NCBI RefSeq assembly: GCF_031954525.1
Contig: NZ_CP134867.1
Coordinates: forward strand, 930,001 to 994,000
Length of the DNA stretch: 64,000 bases
Source: Dyella sp. BiH032
GTDB taxonomy: Bacteria > Pseudomonadota > Gammaproteobacteria > Xanthomonadales > Rhodanobacteraceae
Reading direction: 5' to 3'
Made by a program: the position numbers and the translations under genes. Each line of letters starts with the position of its first letter. Positions within the stretch are counted from its first letter, which is position 1. Below the pieces are notes generated by a model. The model was given only the letters and a program-made list of their open reading frames with translations, made no database searches and was not told the origin of the DNA. This document shows positions 1 to 7,221 of this stretch, in pieces.

Positions 1-47
1 GGCGATGCGCGTTCCGATGCGGGTCTCCCCTCCACGGAGGACATGCC

Positions 48-503
48 ATGTTCGCCAAGCGTCTTTACCTCGCCGCCATCGCTTCCTTGGCCGTGGCGGC
101 CTGTTCCAGCGTGCCTTATGCCGAGCGCGTGAGCGCACGCCAGGCCGCCTACGCCGCCGCCGCCAAGGAGCCGGTGCGCAGTTTCCGTTTCTTCGAGCTC
201 TACTCCTGGGAGCCGCTCGGCCGTAGCCAACTGGCGATCTACACGCGGCCCAGCGAGGCCTACCTGGTCACCGTGATGGGTCCGTGCCCGGACCTGGAAT
301 TCACCAACACCATCGGGCTCACGTCCAATTTGAACGAGGTGCAGGTGCGCTTCGACCGCGTGCTGACCGGCAGGGGCGACATCCCTTGCACGATCGGCGA
401 GATACGCCCGGTGGACCTGGCCAAGCTCAAGTCGGTGGAGCATGAGCAGCGCAAGATCCAGGCCGCAGACCGGCCGGCCGATGCCGGCAAGCCCGCGCCG
501 TGA
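48..503 (+). CDS. Small lipoprotein, DUF6491-like
   Basis: A 151-residue protein with a lipoprotein signal peptide: a basic N-terminus, a hydrophobic stretch and a lipobox ending VAAC, with the acylated Cys at residue 19. The mature part is short and soluble-looking, with two further Cys residues (in GPCPDLEF and IPCTIGE) that could form a disulfide. The ATG is preceded by CGGAGG about 7 bases upstream, which fixes the start. The stop overlaps the next start as GTGA, so the two genes are probably co-translated. It resembles the DUF6491 family of Xanthomonadales lipoproteins, whose function is unknown. Outer-membrane or periplasmic location is inferred from the signal only. Confidence 0.75.
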   Translation: MFAKRLYLAAIASLAVAACSSVPYAERVSARQAAYAAAAKEPVRSFRFFELYSWEPLGRSQLAIYTRPSEAYLVTVMGPCPDLEFTNTIGLTSNLNEVQVRFDRVLTGRGDIPCTIGEIRPVDLAKLKSVEHEQRKIQAADRPADAGKPAP

Positions 504-763
504 ACGAGCCGCAGATTTTCTGTCCACAGTGCGCCTGGCGTCCGCTAGGCGACAGCCGTTGGGAGTGCTCGCCAGGCATGGGCGGCTGCGGCACGGTGTG
601 GAACACGTTCTGGACCGGCGGCGTCTGCCCCGGTTGCAGCTATCGCTGGCAAATCACGGCCTGTCTTGCGTGCCGGCAGTTTTCGCCGCACGAAGATTGG
701 TACCACTGGCCTGAAGGCGAGACGAAAGAGCGCGAGCGGGAGCTGGAAGCCGGGCGCCGCTGA
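500..763 (+). CDS. Small cysteine-rich zinc-ribbon-like protein
   Basis: An 87-residue protein starting at a GTG that overlaps the stop of the preceding lipoprotein gene. It has eight Cys in paired knuckles (FCPQC, then WECSPGMGGCG, VCPGC and ACLAC) separated by aromatic residues, the layout of one or two structural zinc ribbons. The tail is acidic and then basic with no recognisable domain. There is no signal peptide, so it should be cytoplasmic. Translational coupling to a lipoprotein gene is the only context clue. Function unknown; it is real by codon pattern and by the regular Cys spacing. Confidence 0.7.
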   Translation: MNEPQIFCPQCAWRPLGDSRWECSPGMGGCGTVWNTFWTGGVCPGCSYRWQITACLACRQFSPHEDWYHWPEGETKERERELEAGRR

Positions 764-780
764 GCAGGCCCGTTTTATCG

Positions 781-806
781 TCGTTCCGGCGCAGGCCGGG
801 GTGACG
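781..806. repeat. Imperfect hairpin between convergent genes
   Basis: The core CCGGC-GCAG-GCCGG, extended by G-U wobbles in RNA, sits between two converging stop codons. It matches the widespread bacterial intergenic repeat built on TTCCGGC...GCCGGAA; a cleaner copy lies at 27059-27076. It may act as a bidirectional terminator. Confidence 0.4.
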
Positions 807-817
807 TTTCAGCGGGA

Positions 818-1639
818 TCAGTTGAGGAACAGCTTCTCCGCCATCTTCGCCAGCGGTTTTTCCACCATGTCCTGCAGCCGCGGCGGCAGGTCCAGCGGCT
901 TGAGCAGCATCTTCACCGTCATCTCGGCGGGAATGTTGCGGCGGAGCAGCGCCTGCGCGCGCCCGGTGATGCGCTTGAACTCCGCCGGGTTGTCCTTGTG
1001 CTGCGGGTAGCACTGGTTGAAGACATGGCGCAGCGCGATGTCGCTGTCTTCGCTCTTGATCTCGTTGACGCGCCGCAGGATCGCGCGGAACACCTTGTAG
1101 CGGCCGAAGCCTTCCTTTTCGCGGTACAGCCGGAAGTGCTGGTAGAAGTGCTTGAAGTGGCGCACTTCGTCGCTCTTGATGTGGTTGGTCAGCTGCTTGA
1201 GCACCGGCTCGTCGGTGATGTCGTTGAGCGCGCGGTAGAGGCTGGCGGTGCCGGTCTCCACCACGCAGCGCGCGGCCAGCTCCAGGCCGCGGCTGGGCTC
1301 GAGCTCGTCGGCGGTGCACACCGCGCCGTACTCGTCCCAGAAGGATTTGAAGCCGCGCTCCCAGTCGAATTCCGGCCACACCTTCCGCACGTAGGCGGCC
1401 AGGGCGCGGCCGTGCTGCAGTTCCTCGTGCTCCCAGTGCTGGCTGAGCCAGGTCTGCAAGGTTTCGTCGCCGGCGAAGTGATCGACCAGGTTATGGGTGT
1501 ACAGGTCGGAGCCGCTCTCCACGAAGGAGGCGCTGCACAGCAGGAAGAAGAGGTCTTCGTTGTGGCGGACGCGGTCGAGCTCGATGCGGTCCAGGTCCAG
1601 GCTTTCCAAGGTCCAGGGCAAGGAGGTGTTGTAGCTCAC
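818..1639 (-). CDS. Ferritin-like di-iron carboxylate protein
   Basis: About 273 residues, all-helical and soluble. It carries the ligand pattern of a di-iron four-helix bundle: a first Glu (in SFVESGS), then EHEELQH, then a Glu in CVVETGT, then KSDEVRHFKHF. This gives two E..EXXH-like halves, as in ferritin-like oxygenases and reductases (AurF/acyl-desaturase-like superfamily). The frame stays open to 1720, but that extension is Pro/Arg-rich and looks non-coding. The GTG at 1639 has AGGA eight bases upstream and begins a natural N-terminus, so I chose it. It lies downstream of a universal stress gene on the same strand with a gap of about 130 bp. The substrate is not deducible; the reaction is probably O2-dependent. 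Confidence 0.7.
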   Translation of the reverse strand: MSYNTSLPWTLESLDLDRIELDRVRHNEDLFFLLCSASFVESGSDLYTHNLVDHFAGDETLQTWLSQHWEHEELQHGRALAAYVRKVWPEFDWERGFKSFWDEYGAVCTADELEPSRGLELAARCVVETGTASLYRALNDITDEPVLKQLTNHIKSDEVRHFKHFYQHFRLYREKEGFGRYKVFRAILRRVNEIKSEDSDIALRHVFNQCYPQHKDNPAEFKRITGRAQALLRRNIPAEMTVKMLLKPLDLPPRLQDMVEKPLAKMAEKLFLN

Positions 1640-1772
1640 GCGGCATTTCCTGTGCGGGCCTGGCCATCCGCTGCGGGGCACGCGCGCCGGCCTGGCATGA
1701 CTGTTATATGACAACAGCATACGACGAGACCGGGCCGGGTGATTAATCCCAGCCCACTCGGCCTGCCGCGGC

Positions 1773-2189
1773 TCAGCGCACCACGGTCACCGGCACGTGC
1801 GAGCGCGCCAGCACGTCGCTCGACACCGAGCCCAGCAGCCAGCGAGCCAGGGCGCCGCGCTCGGTATGGCCGATGACGATATGGTCGATGCGGTGCTGGC
1901 GCACCTCTTCCAGCAGGACATCGCCCGGGCTGCCCGGCATCACCTCCACATCGAACAAACTTTCGGCCTCCGGTTCGATATCGCGCAGTTCGGCCAGAAG
2001 CTCGCCGGCGCGGCGCGCGCCGGAGTCGGCCATGACGAGAGCGCAGGTATCGGCGGCGCCCTCGATCAGCTTCACCGCGGTGACCACGCGCACGCGCCCG
2101 CCGCAGGCGCGCGCGAGGGCGATAGCGAAACGGAAGGCGCGCTGCGACGACGCGGAACCGTCATAGCCGACCAGCGAATAAGCGAGCAT
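1773..2189 (-). CDS. Universal stress protein, UspA family
   Basis: A 138-residue single Usp domain. It opens with a beta strand and the ATP-contact Asp (LVGYDGS), and near the end has the nucleotide-binding signature G-2x-G-9x-G-S (GHTERGALARWLLGS), placing it among the ATP-binding (MJ0577-type) Usp proteins. A GGGGAG ribosome site precedes the ATG. Family members bind ATP and are induced by starvation or redox stress; the specific role is unknown. It is followed on the same strand by the ferritin-like gene, which may hint at a shared oxidative-stress context. Confidence 0.9.
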   Translation of the reverse strand: MLAYSLVGYDGSASSQRAFRFAIALARACGGRVRVVTAVKLIEGAADTCALVMADSGARRAGELLAELRDIEPEAESLFDVEVMPGSPGDVLLEEVRQHRIDHIVIGHTERGALARWLLGSVSSDVLARSHVPVTVVR

Positions 2190-2266
2190 CGCTCCCCCTT
2201 TGGCCTGTGGCCGGAACGTCGGTCAGCGCATGGGTGCACGTCGAGCCGAGGTCTTGCCGGAAACGA

Positions 2267-2608
2267 TCAGTAGGCAACCTCGCGGCAGCGACGTTCCACG
2301 TGCGTGTGCTTGGCCTGCTGGTTCTCCTGGATCTTCTTGCCCGCATAACCGCCGCCGACGGCGCCGGCGACCGTCGCCAAGGTGCGGCCCTTGCCGCCGC
2401 CGACCTGGTTGCCGAGCAGGCCGCCCGCGGCACCGCCGACGAGCATGCCGGTGATCTGGTTCTTGTCCTTGGGCTGGTCCTGCACGGTGACGTTTTCGCA
2501 GACGGTACGCGTGCGGTGATGGGTGGTGCCGGAGGTCTGGGCGAACAGCGGATGGCCCGCGAACAGCAGGCACGTCAGGCCAAAGGCGAGTGCGGTCCGG
2601 GTTTTCAT
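2267..2608 (-). CDS. Glycine-zipper 2TM domain outer-membrane/periplasmic protein
   Basis: 113 residues. An N-terminal signal peptide ends near FAQ (residue 24). A linker with one Cys follows, then a glycine-zipper (about residues 53-90) with repeated GxxxG spacing (GMLVGGAAGGLLGN, then AGAVGGGYAG) and a Cys near the C-terminus. This is the SlyB/Rick_17kDa-type 2TM glycine zipper, associated with outer-membrane integrity and envelope stress. It is separately transcribed, with about 77 bp to the next gene on that strand. Its function beyond membrane association is not known. Confidence 0.85.
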   Translation of the reverse strand: MKTRTALAFGLTCLLFAGHPLFAQTSGTTHHRTRTVCENVTVQDQPKDKNQITGMLVGGAAGGLLGNQVGGGKGRTLATVAGAVGGGYAGKKIQENQQAKHTHVERRCREVAY

Positions 2609-2807
2609 GGCGGCTCCCTTATCCGTGTCGGTGGCGACAAGTCTGCGCGTGCCTTTGTTAGCGGCACATCAAAACCCTCGCCGTTCTTGCACGCTGCTAT
2701 CACGGGGATTGCCCAAATCTGAATGCCCCGCCCGGTTTTTCCGGCGCGTTCAGCAAGCGCGCCTACCATGATTCCGGGCACTGACCCTACCGATGAAGGA
2801 GAACGAC

Positions 2808-3260
2808 ATGATCAAGCGTTCGATGGGAATGATGGCGCTGGTGCTGGCGATGGCGGGCGGCATGGCCGCCACGGGAAGCGCGCGGGCCGCCGATGCGAAC
2901 GTGGACTGCAAGATGCGGTTCAATCTTTCCGGCTGGTCGATCATCTACAAGCACGCCGAAGGTACCGGCACCGTCACGTGCGACAACGGCCAGAAGGCCA
3001 ACGTCAAGATCAACGTCGAAGGCGGCGGCCTGACCGCCGGCAAGTACCGCATCGACAATGGCAAGGGCGACATCAGCCATGTGCGTTCGATCGACGATGT
3101 CTTCGGTGATTACGTGCAGGCGGGCGCCGAAGCAGGCGTGGTCAAGAGCGGCCAGGCGCAGGTGCTGACCAAGGGCACCACGTCGCTTGCATTGGCGGGC
3201 ACGGGCGAAGGCGTCAACCTTGGCGTGTCGGTGGGCAAGTTCACCATTTCCCGCCCGTAA
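2808..3260 (+). CDS. Exported protein of unknown function (DUF992-like)
   Basis: 150 residues with a clear Sec signal peptide cleaved after ARA (about residue 25). An in-frame ATG lies 15 bp upstream, but AAGGAG sits seven bases before the ATG at 2808, so that is the start. The mature protein is beta-rich, with two Cys (VDCKM, VTCDN) likely joined by a disulfide, and Gly-rich strands at the end (SLALAGTGEGVNLG). The pattern resembles small periplasmic DUF992-type proteins, but the match is weak. A hairpin terminator follows at 3283. Function unknown. Confidence 0.75.
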   Translation: MIKRSMGMMALVLAMAGGMAATGSARAADANVDCKMRFNLSGWSIIYKHAEGTGTVTCDNGQKANVKINVEGGGLTAGKYRIDNGKGDISHVRSIDDVFGDYVQAGAEAGVVKSGQAQVLTKGTTSLALAGTGEGVNLGVSVGKFTISRP

Positions 3261-3282
3261 GCGGCGATGGTCGCTGGTCTCG

Positions 3283-3310
3283 GAAGGGCGCCCCTGGGCG
3301 CCCTTCTTCT
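3283..3310 (+). terminator. Rho-independent terminator
   Basis: A perfect 10-bp stem (3283-3292 with 3297-3306) around a CCTG loop, followed by TTCTT. It ends the exported-protein transcript and separates it from the peroxiredoxin gene. Confidence 0.75.
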
Positions 3311-3360
3311 TGCCGGTGCGCGTACACTCCGCCTGTTTCCCCTTCCCCCGGAGTGCCGTC

Positions 3361-3915
3361 ATGCGCCGTAACTTTCTGCTGTTCGCGCTGCTTCTTGTCG
3401 TCGGGCTGATCGCCCCGGCGTTTGCCGCCGACACGCCTTCGGCGTTGCCGGAAGTGGGGCAGGCCGCCCCCGATTTCCGCCTGCAGGACCAGAACGGCAA
3501 ATGGCACACGCCGGCCGATTTCCGTGGCCACTGGCTGGTGCTGTATTTCTATCCGAAAGATTTCACCCCGGGCTGCACCACCCAGGTGTGCACGTTCCGC
3601 GACGACGTCGCCAAGCTGCGCCAGGCCGGCGCCATGGTGGTCGGCGTCAGCCTGGACGACGTGAAGTCGCATGCCGATTTCGCCGCCAAGTACCACGTGC
3701 CGTTCCCGCTGCTCGCTGACAGCGACCAGAAGGTGGCCGCTGCCTATGGCGTTCTCACTTCCAAGATGGGCATGCATTACGCGAAGCGCACCACCTTCCT
3801 GATCGATCCGGACGGCAAGGTGGCGAAGGTCTACCAGGACGTGGACCCGGAAAAGAATTCCGCCCAGGTGCAATCGGATCTCTCGACCCTGTCGTCGTCC
3901 AAGGGTTCGTCCTGA
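3361..3915 (+). CDS. Exported thioredoxin-dependent peroxiredoxin (Bcp/PrxQ type)
   Basis: 184 residues. A signal peptide (about residues 1-23, ending AFA) precedes a full AhpC/TSA fold. The peroxidatic Cys72 sits in DFTPGC, and the resolving Cys77 follows with the C-x4-C spacing typical of Bcp/PrxQ. The frame is open upstream to 3187, but that part is a shadow of the previous gene and its terminator; the ATG at 3361 follows CCGGAG. It should reduce hydroperoxides in the periplasm, which is unusual because Bcp is normally cytoplasmic, so a periplasmic thioredoxin-like donor is implied. The stop overlaps the next start (TGATG). Confidence 0.9.
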   Translation: MRRNFLLFALLLVVGLIAPAFAADTPSALPEVGQAAPDFRLQDQNGKWHTPADFRGHWLVLYFYPKDFTPGCTTQVCTFRDDVAKLRQAGAMVVGVSLDDVKSHADFAAKYHVPFPLLADSDQKVAAAYGVLTSKMGMHYAKRTTFLIDPDGKVAKVYQDVDPEKNSAQVQSDLSTLSSSKGSS

Positions 3916-4391
3916 TGCTGTTGAAGGTGCGTTCCGGCGCGGCGGGTTCTGCCCGGGCGTTCGCCGCATGGCCGGTGGCCGTATGGCTGCTGCTGCTGTT
4001 GGCCGCATACGGCGGCGTGCAATACCTGCGATTCGGGTTCTACGGCTATCTCGCCGCGTCGCTGGCCGTGATCGTGGTCTGCGCCGGCTGCGCGCTGCGA
4101 CAGGAATGGGCACGCCCCACCATGCAGGCGGTGGCGGTGCTGCTGGCCTGTTGGGCGGCTTATGCCGGCGTGCAGATGTGGCTGGACCGCGACCGCTTCG
4201 AACTGGCGCGGCAAGCGGCCTTGGCCAACCCGCAGGTGGGCGAGGTGGGGGTGATGATGGTCGAGCGCGCCCGCCGCATGTACCAGCTGGTGATGGGTAT
4301 CCGCGTGGTGGCCGTGCCGGTACTGCTGTGGCTGGCCTGGACGCTCGGCCGGCCGGCGGTCGCCGCCCAGTTCCACAAACGCCGCCACTGA
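3915..4391 (+). CDS. Small inner-membrane protein of unknown function
   Basis: 158 residues with four predicted membrane helices: two before and two after a charged loop (around QMWLDRDRFELARQAALA). The start ATG overlaps the stop of the peroxiredoxin gene, so the two are translationally coupled. No enzymatic motif is visible. Pairing with an exported peroxiredoxin could mean a role in periplasmic redox homeostasis, but the sequence gives no redox Cys pair to support that. Confidence 0.7.
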   Translation: MLLKVRSGAAGSARAFAAWPVAVWLLLLLAAYGGVQYLRFGFYGYLAASLAVIVVCAGCALRQEWARPTMQAVAVLLACWAAYAGVQMWLDRDRFELARQAALANPQVGEVGVMMVERARRMYQLVMGIRVVAVPVLLWLAWTLGRPAVAAQFHKRRH

Positions 4392-4469
4392 GCCCGCGGA
4401 AGCCCGGGTTCAGCCCGGGTTGTCCGCAAGGGCGCTATCGCTGCGCTTCCCTGTTTCCGGTCAAGCCGC

Positions 4470-5234
4470 ATGCATCGCCGTCATTCCCTTCCCCTGCTGC
4501 TGGTCGCCGCATCGCTGAGCTTCGCCAGCGCCGGCCTGCGCGCGCAGGACCTGGCTACCACGTGCCAGGCCAGCAGCAGCTACGACCTGACGCTGCAGCC
4601 TTCGCAGCTGCTGTTCGACCGCCCCCAGCCGGCGCCTTTCCACGTGGAGCTGCACGACGGCAACCTGCGTACCGACGGCACGCCGGTCGCGCTGAAGGCC
4701 GAGGACCAGGACCGCCTGGCCCTGTTCGAACGCGAACTGCGGGCGCTCGCGCCCCGCGCCAAGGCGGTGGCCCGCCATGGCGCGGACATGCTGGCGCAGG
4801 CCGTACGCGCCGAGGCGGGCAACCTGGGACTGGGCGCGGACACCATGACGGAGCTTAATCGGCGCCTGGACGCCCGCGTGGCGGAACTGAAGCAGCGCAT
4901 CGACGCCAGCAACAGCACCCGCGACTGGCAGGGCGACCTGGCCGAGCAGTACGCCAACCAGGTGGCCGGCGACCTGCTCCCGGTACTGGCCGGCGACCTG
5001 GGACAGCAGGCGATCCAGGCCGCGATGAGCGGCGACATGCAGGCTGCCGCCAGCCTGCGCGACCGCGCCTCGGACCTCGCCACGCAACTGCGGCCGCGGC
5101 TGGAGCGGCGCATGCAGGCCCTGCGCCCGGAGATCCAGGCTTTGTGTCCCTCCATTCGCCAACTGGCCGAATTGCAGCAAGGGGTGCGCGGCGGGGGCGG
5201 ACAAGCTTTGAACCTTGTGCAGATCGCGCAGTGA
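4470..5234 (+). CDS. DUF2884 (YggN-type) periplasmic protein
   Basis: 254 residues with a signal peptide cleaved around LRA-QD (residue 25). The mature part starts with a Cys-containing beta segment (TTCQASSSYDLTLQP), followed by HVELHDGNLRTDG and then long helices, ending with a second Cys in IQALCPSIRQL. This is the DUF2884/YggN layout. A paralogue with the same domain order lies at 11289-12110. The family is periplasmic and uncharacterised. The start ATG lies in a region with no strong ribosome site; alternatives would truncate the signal peptide. Confidence 0.85.
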   Translation: MHRRHSLPLLLVAASLSFASAGLRAQDLATTCQASSSYDLTLQPSQLLFDRPQPAPFHVELHDGNLRTDGTPVALKAEDQDRLALFERELRALAPRAKAVARHGADMLAQAVRAEAGNLGLGADTMTELNRRLDARVAELKQRIDASNSTRDWQGDLAEQYANQVAGDLLPVLAGDLGQQAIQAAMSGDMQAAASLRDRASDLATQLRPRLERRMQALRPEIQALCPSIRQLAELQQGVRGGGGQALNLVQIAQ

Positions 5235-5372
5235 CGACAGCGAACCGTAGCTGAGCGGATGGCGGGCGCCGCGCGGGAATTAATGCTTCGCTAAGACGCT
5301 GGGCCCGAGCATATCCACACGTTTCCCTACCGCTCCACCTGCAGCTGTTCGAACCGCCCGGAGGCGGTCGCC

Positions 5373-5813
5373 GTGTCGCATCTCGACCAAACGCTGTTCA
5401 ATGCCCTGATCCGCCGCGGCATCGACGATCGCGGGCTGCATCGCCGGGCACTCGAGCGGGTGCGCGATCCGGCCCTGCAGATTCTGCTGTTCGAAAACCT
5501 GGAGACGCTCGATTCGCTGATCGGGGATCTTCAGGCGCAGGTGCGGGCGGACGGCGGCACGCCGGCCGAACGGGGCACGCTGGCCGGATCGCTGCGCACC
5601 TTGGCTGCCGACGTGTCCACGCGCTTCGCCGGGCACCGCGATGCCGCCTGGGTACAATGCCTGGCGCGGCACGAATGCGGTCTCCTGCATAGTTTCGAAC
5701 GGCGCGTGCAACGCACGGGCCGCCGCACCGAGGCCGGCCTGAACCGGCAGCTCGACCGGCTCTACGGCATGCACCGGGACATGCATTGCCTGGCCGGTAC
5801 CACCCACGGTTGA
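5373..5813 (+). CDS. Four-helix-bundle protein, DUF2383/PA2169-like
   Basis: 146 residues, soluble and strongly helical, without signal peptide. The GTG start has GGAGG eight bases upstream. The layout (helix pair, GTLAGSLRTL loop, then a helix pair with LARHECGLLHSFERR) resembles the DUF2383/PA2169 ferritin-like bundle but lacks a complete set of metal ligands. It ends nine bases before the DUF924 gene, so the two are probably one operon. Function unknown. Confidence 0.65.
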   Translation: MSHLDQTLFNALIRRGIDDRGLHRRALERVRDPALQILLFENLETLDSLIGDLQAQVRADGGTPAERGTLAGSLRTLAADVSTRFAGHRDAAWVQCLARHECGLLHSFERRVQRTGRRTEAGLNRQLDRLYGMHRDMHCLAGTTHG

Positions 5814-5822
5814 GCGATATCC

Positions 5823-6389
5823 ATGTCCAACGCGCAGGAAGTGCTGGATTTCTGGTTCGACCCCACCCACGAGGCTTTCTGGTTCGAGCGCGACGACGCG
5901 TTCGATGCCGCCATCCGCGCGCGCTTCGGCGCGCTGCACGAGCGCGCTGCGCGCGGTGAGCTCGACGCCTGGGCCGCGCAGCCGCAGGGCTGGCTCGCGC
6001 TGCTGATTGTGCTGGACCAGTTCAGCCGCAATCTCTATCGCGGCGACCGGCGCGCGTTCGACTGCGATGCCCGCGCGCAGCAGCTCGCCCTGCATGGCCT
6101 CGACCAGGGTTTCGACCAGGCATTGCCGCCGCACTGGCGGGCTTTCGCATATCTCCCGCTGGAACACGCGGAGGACGCGTCCCTGCAGGAGCGCTGCCTC
6201 GATCTGTTCGGCAAGCTGCACCTCGCGCACCCCGATGTGCCGCTCTACGCCAACTACGTCGATTACGCCCGGCGCCATGGTGCCGTAATCGAGCGCTTCG
6301 GCCGTTTCCCGCATCGCAATACCGTGCTGGGTAGGACTTCCACGCCTGAAGAGGCGCATTATCTCGCCCAGCCCGGCTCGGGCTTCTGA
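5823..6389 (+). CDS. DUF924 family protein
   Basis: 188 residues, soluble. It carries the DUF924 hallmarks: an N-terminal VLDFWF, a central LIVLDQFSRNLYRG motif (about residues 60-75) and a C-terminal RFGRFPHRN segment. The family has a TPR-like helical fold and no established biochemical role. The start follows the DUF2383-like gene closely. Full-length compared with the family's usual 180-200 residues. Confidence 0.92.
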   Translation: MSNAQEVLDFWFDPTHEAFWFERDDAFDAAIRARFGALHERAARGELDAWAAQPQGWLALLIVLDQFSRNLYRGDRRAFDCDARAQQLALHGLDQGFDQALPPHWRAFAYLPLEHAEDASLQERCLDLFGKLHLAHPDVPLYANYVDYARRHGAVIERFGRFPHRNTVLGRTSTPEEAHYLAQPGSGF

Positions 6390-6434
6390 GCATCACCGCA
6401 CCGCACCGCACCGACCCCAGGAAAGGAGTCTCCC

Positions 6435-6707
6435 ATGCGCCGCCTACTGTTATCCGCTCTCCTGCTCGCCAGCGTCGCCGCCCACGCCTCCAGCACGATG
6501 CGCGTCGGCAGCCAGGTGCTCAGCGTCGGCGAAAGCGCCTCGCGCGCCATCCAGTTGCTCGGCGAACCGTCGTTCAAGGAACCCATCGAGAGCGAACACG
6601 GCGGATATGTCGGCGAGCGCTGGCAGTACCAGCGCGAGGACGGGCGCATCGCCACGATCACCATCGTGGGCGGCAAGGTCGGCTCCATCGAGGAACAGCG
6701 CCGCTGA
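6435..6707 (+). CDS. DUF2845 exported protein (first of a tandem pair)
   Basis: 90 residues with a signal peptide (about residues 1-18, ending AHA). The mature domain reads MRVGSQVLSVGES, LLGEP, then GERWQYQREDG and IVGGKVGSIE, the DUF2845 signature of a short beta domain resembling SmpA/OmlA-type BamE folds. GGAAAGGAG lies just upstream of the start. The next gene encodes a second DUF2845 protein, so this is a local duplication. Function unknown; periplasmic by signal. Confidence 0.85.
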   Translation: MRRLLLSALLLASVAAHASSTMRVGSQVLSVGESASRAIQLLGEPSFKEPIESEHGGYVGERWQYQREDGRIATITIVGGKVGSIEEQRR

Positions 6708-6827
6708 CGTACATGCCGCGGCGGCGCGATCCTACGCGTCGCCACGGCGTCCGCCGCTGCCGTCGTTCGCCCGCCGGCGTCTAACTTTCTTCCTTCAAGT
6801 GCGCTGGCACATCGAAAGGAGAAAGCG

Positions 6828-7145
6828 ATGCGGATCTGGACCAGCCTGGCGCTATGCGCATTGCTGTCGGCGCCGGCACAAGCGGATACGCTGCGCGTCG
6901 GCAGCCGGGTGCTCGCCACCGGCGATACCGCGGCACAGGTGATCGAACTGCTCGGCCAGCCCGTGCACCGCGCGGCGGCGAAGCAAGAAGGCGCCCGGAC
7001 CAAGGGCAAGCGCCGTGGCAAGGCCGACCGCCGTCGCCAGCCCGGCAAGGCCGAAACGGATGCGGGCGAGCGCTGGCAATACCGGCGTGGCGCCCGTACC
7101 GTCACGATCGTTCTGGTGCAGGGCCGGGTAGCCCGCATCGAATGA
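6828..7145 (+). CDS. DUF2845 exported protein with basic insertion (second of pair)
   Basis: 105 residues: a signal peptide (ending AQA, about residue 19), then TLRVGSRVLATGDTAAQVIELLGQP and GERWQYRRG...VLVQGRVARIE, clearly paralogous to the 6435-6707 product. It differs by an inserted Lys/Arg-rich loop (about residues 50-78, e.g. KGKRRGKADRRRQ) between the two halves of the domain. GAAAGGAGAAAG precedes the start. The insert is unusually basic for a periplasmic protein and might contact an anionic polymer, which is speculation. Confidence 0.8.
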   Translation: MRIWTSLALCALLSAPAQADTLRVGSRVLATGDTAAQVIELLGQPVHRAAAKQEGARTKGKRRGKADRRRQPGKAETDAGERWQYRRGARTVTIVLVQGRVARIE

Positions 7146-7221
7146 CGTGGACGGTGCCGGATGCCATGGTCGCGGGCGGCAGGCCATGCCACAGACCGAT
7201 CGTTTCCAAGGAATTCCGTCC

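Noticed and set aside
4395..4425. Direct repeat AGCCCGGGTT twice after the small membrane protein gene
   Set aside because: Only two 10-bp copies around a CCCGGG palindrome, without T-run or larger structure; probably a chance or decayed hairpin.
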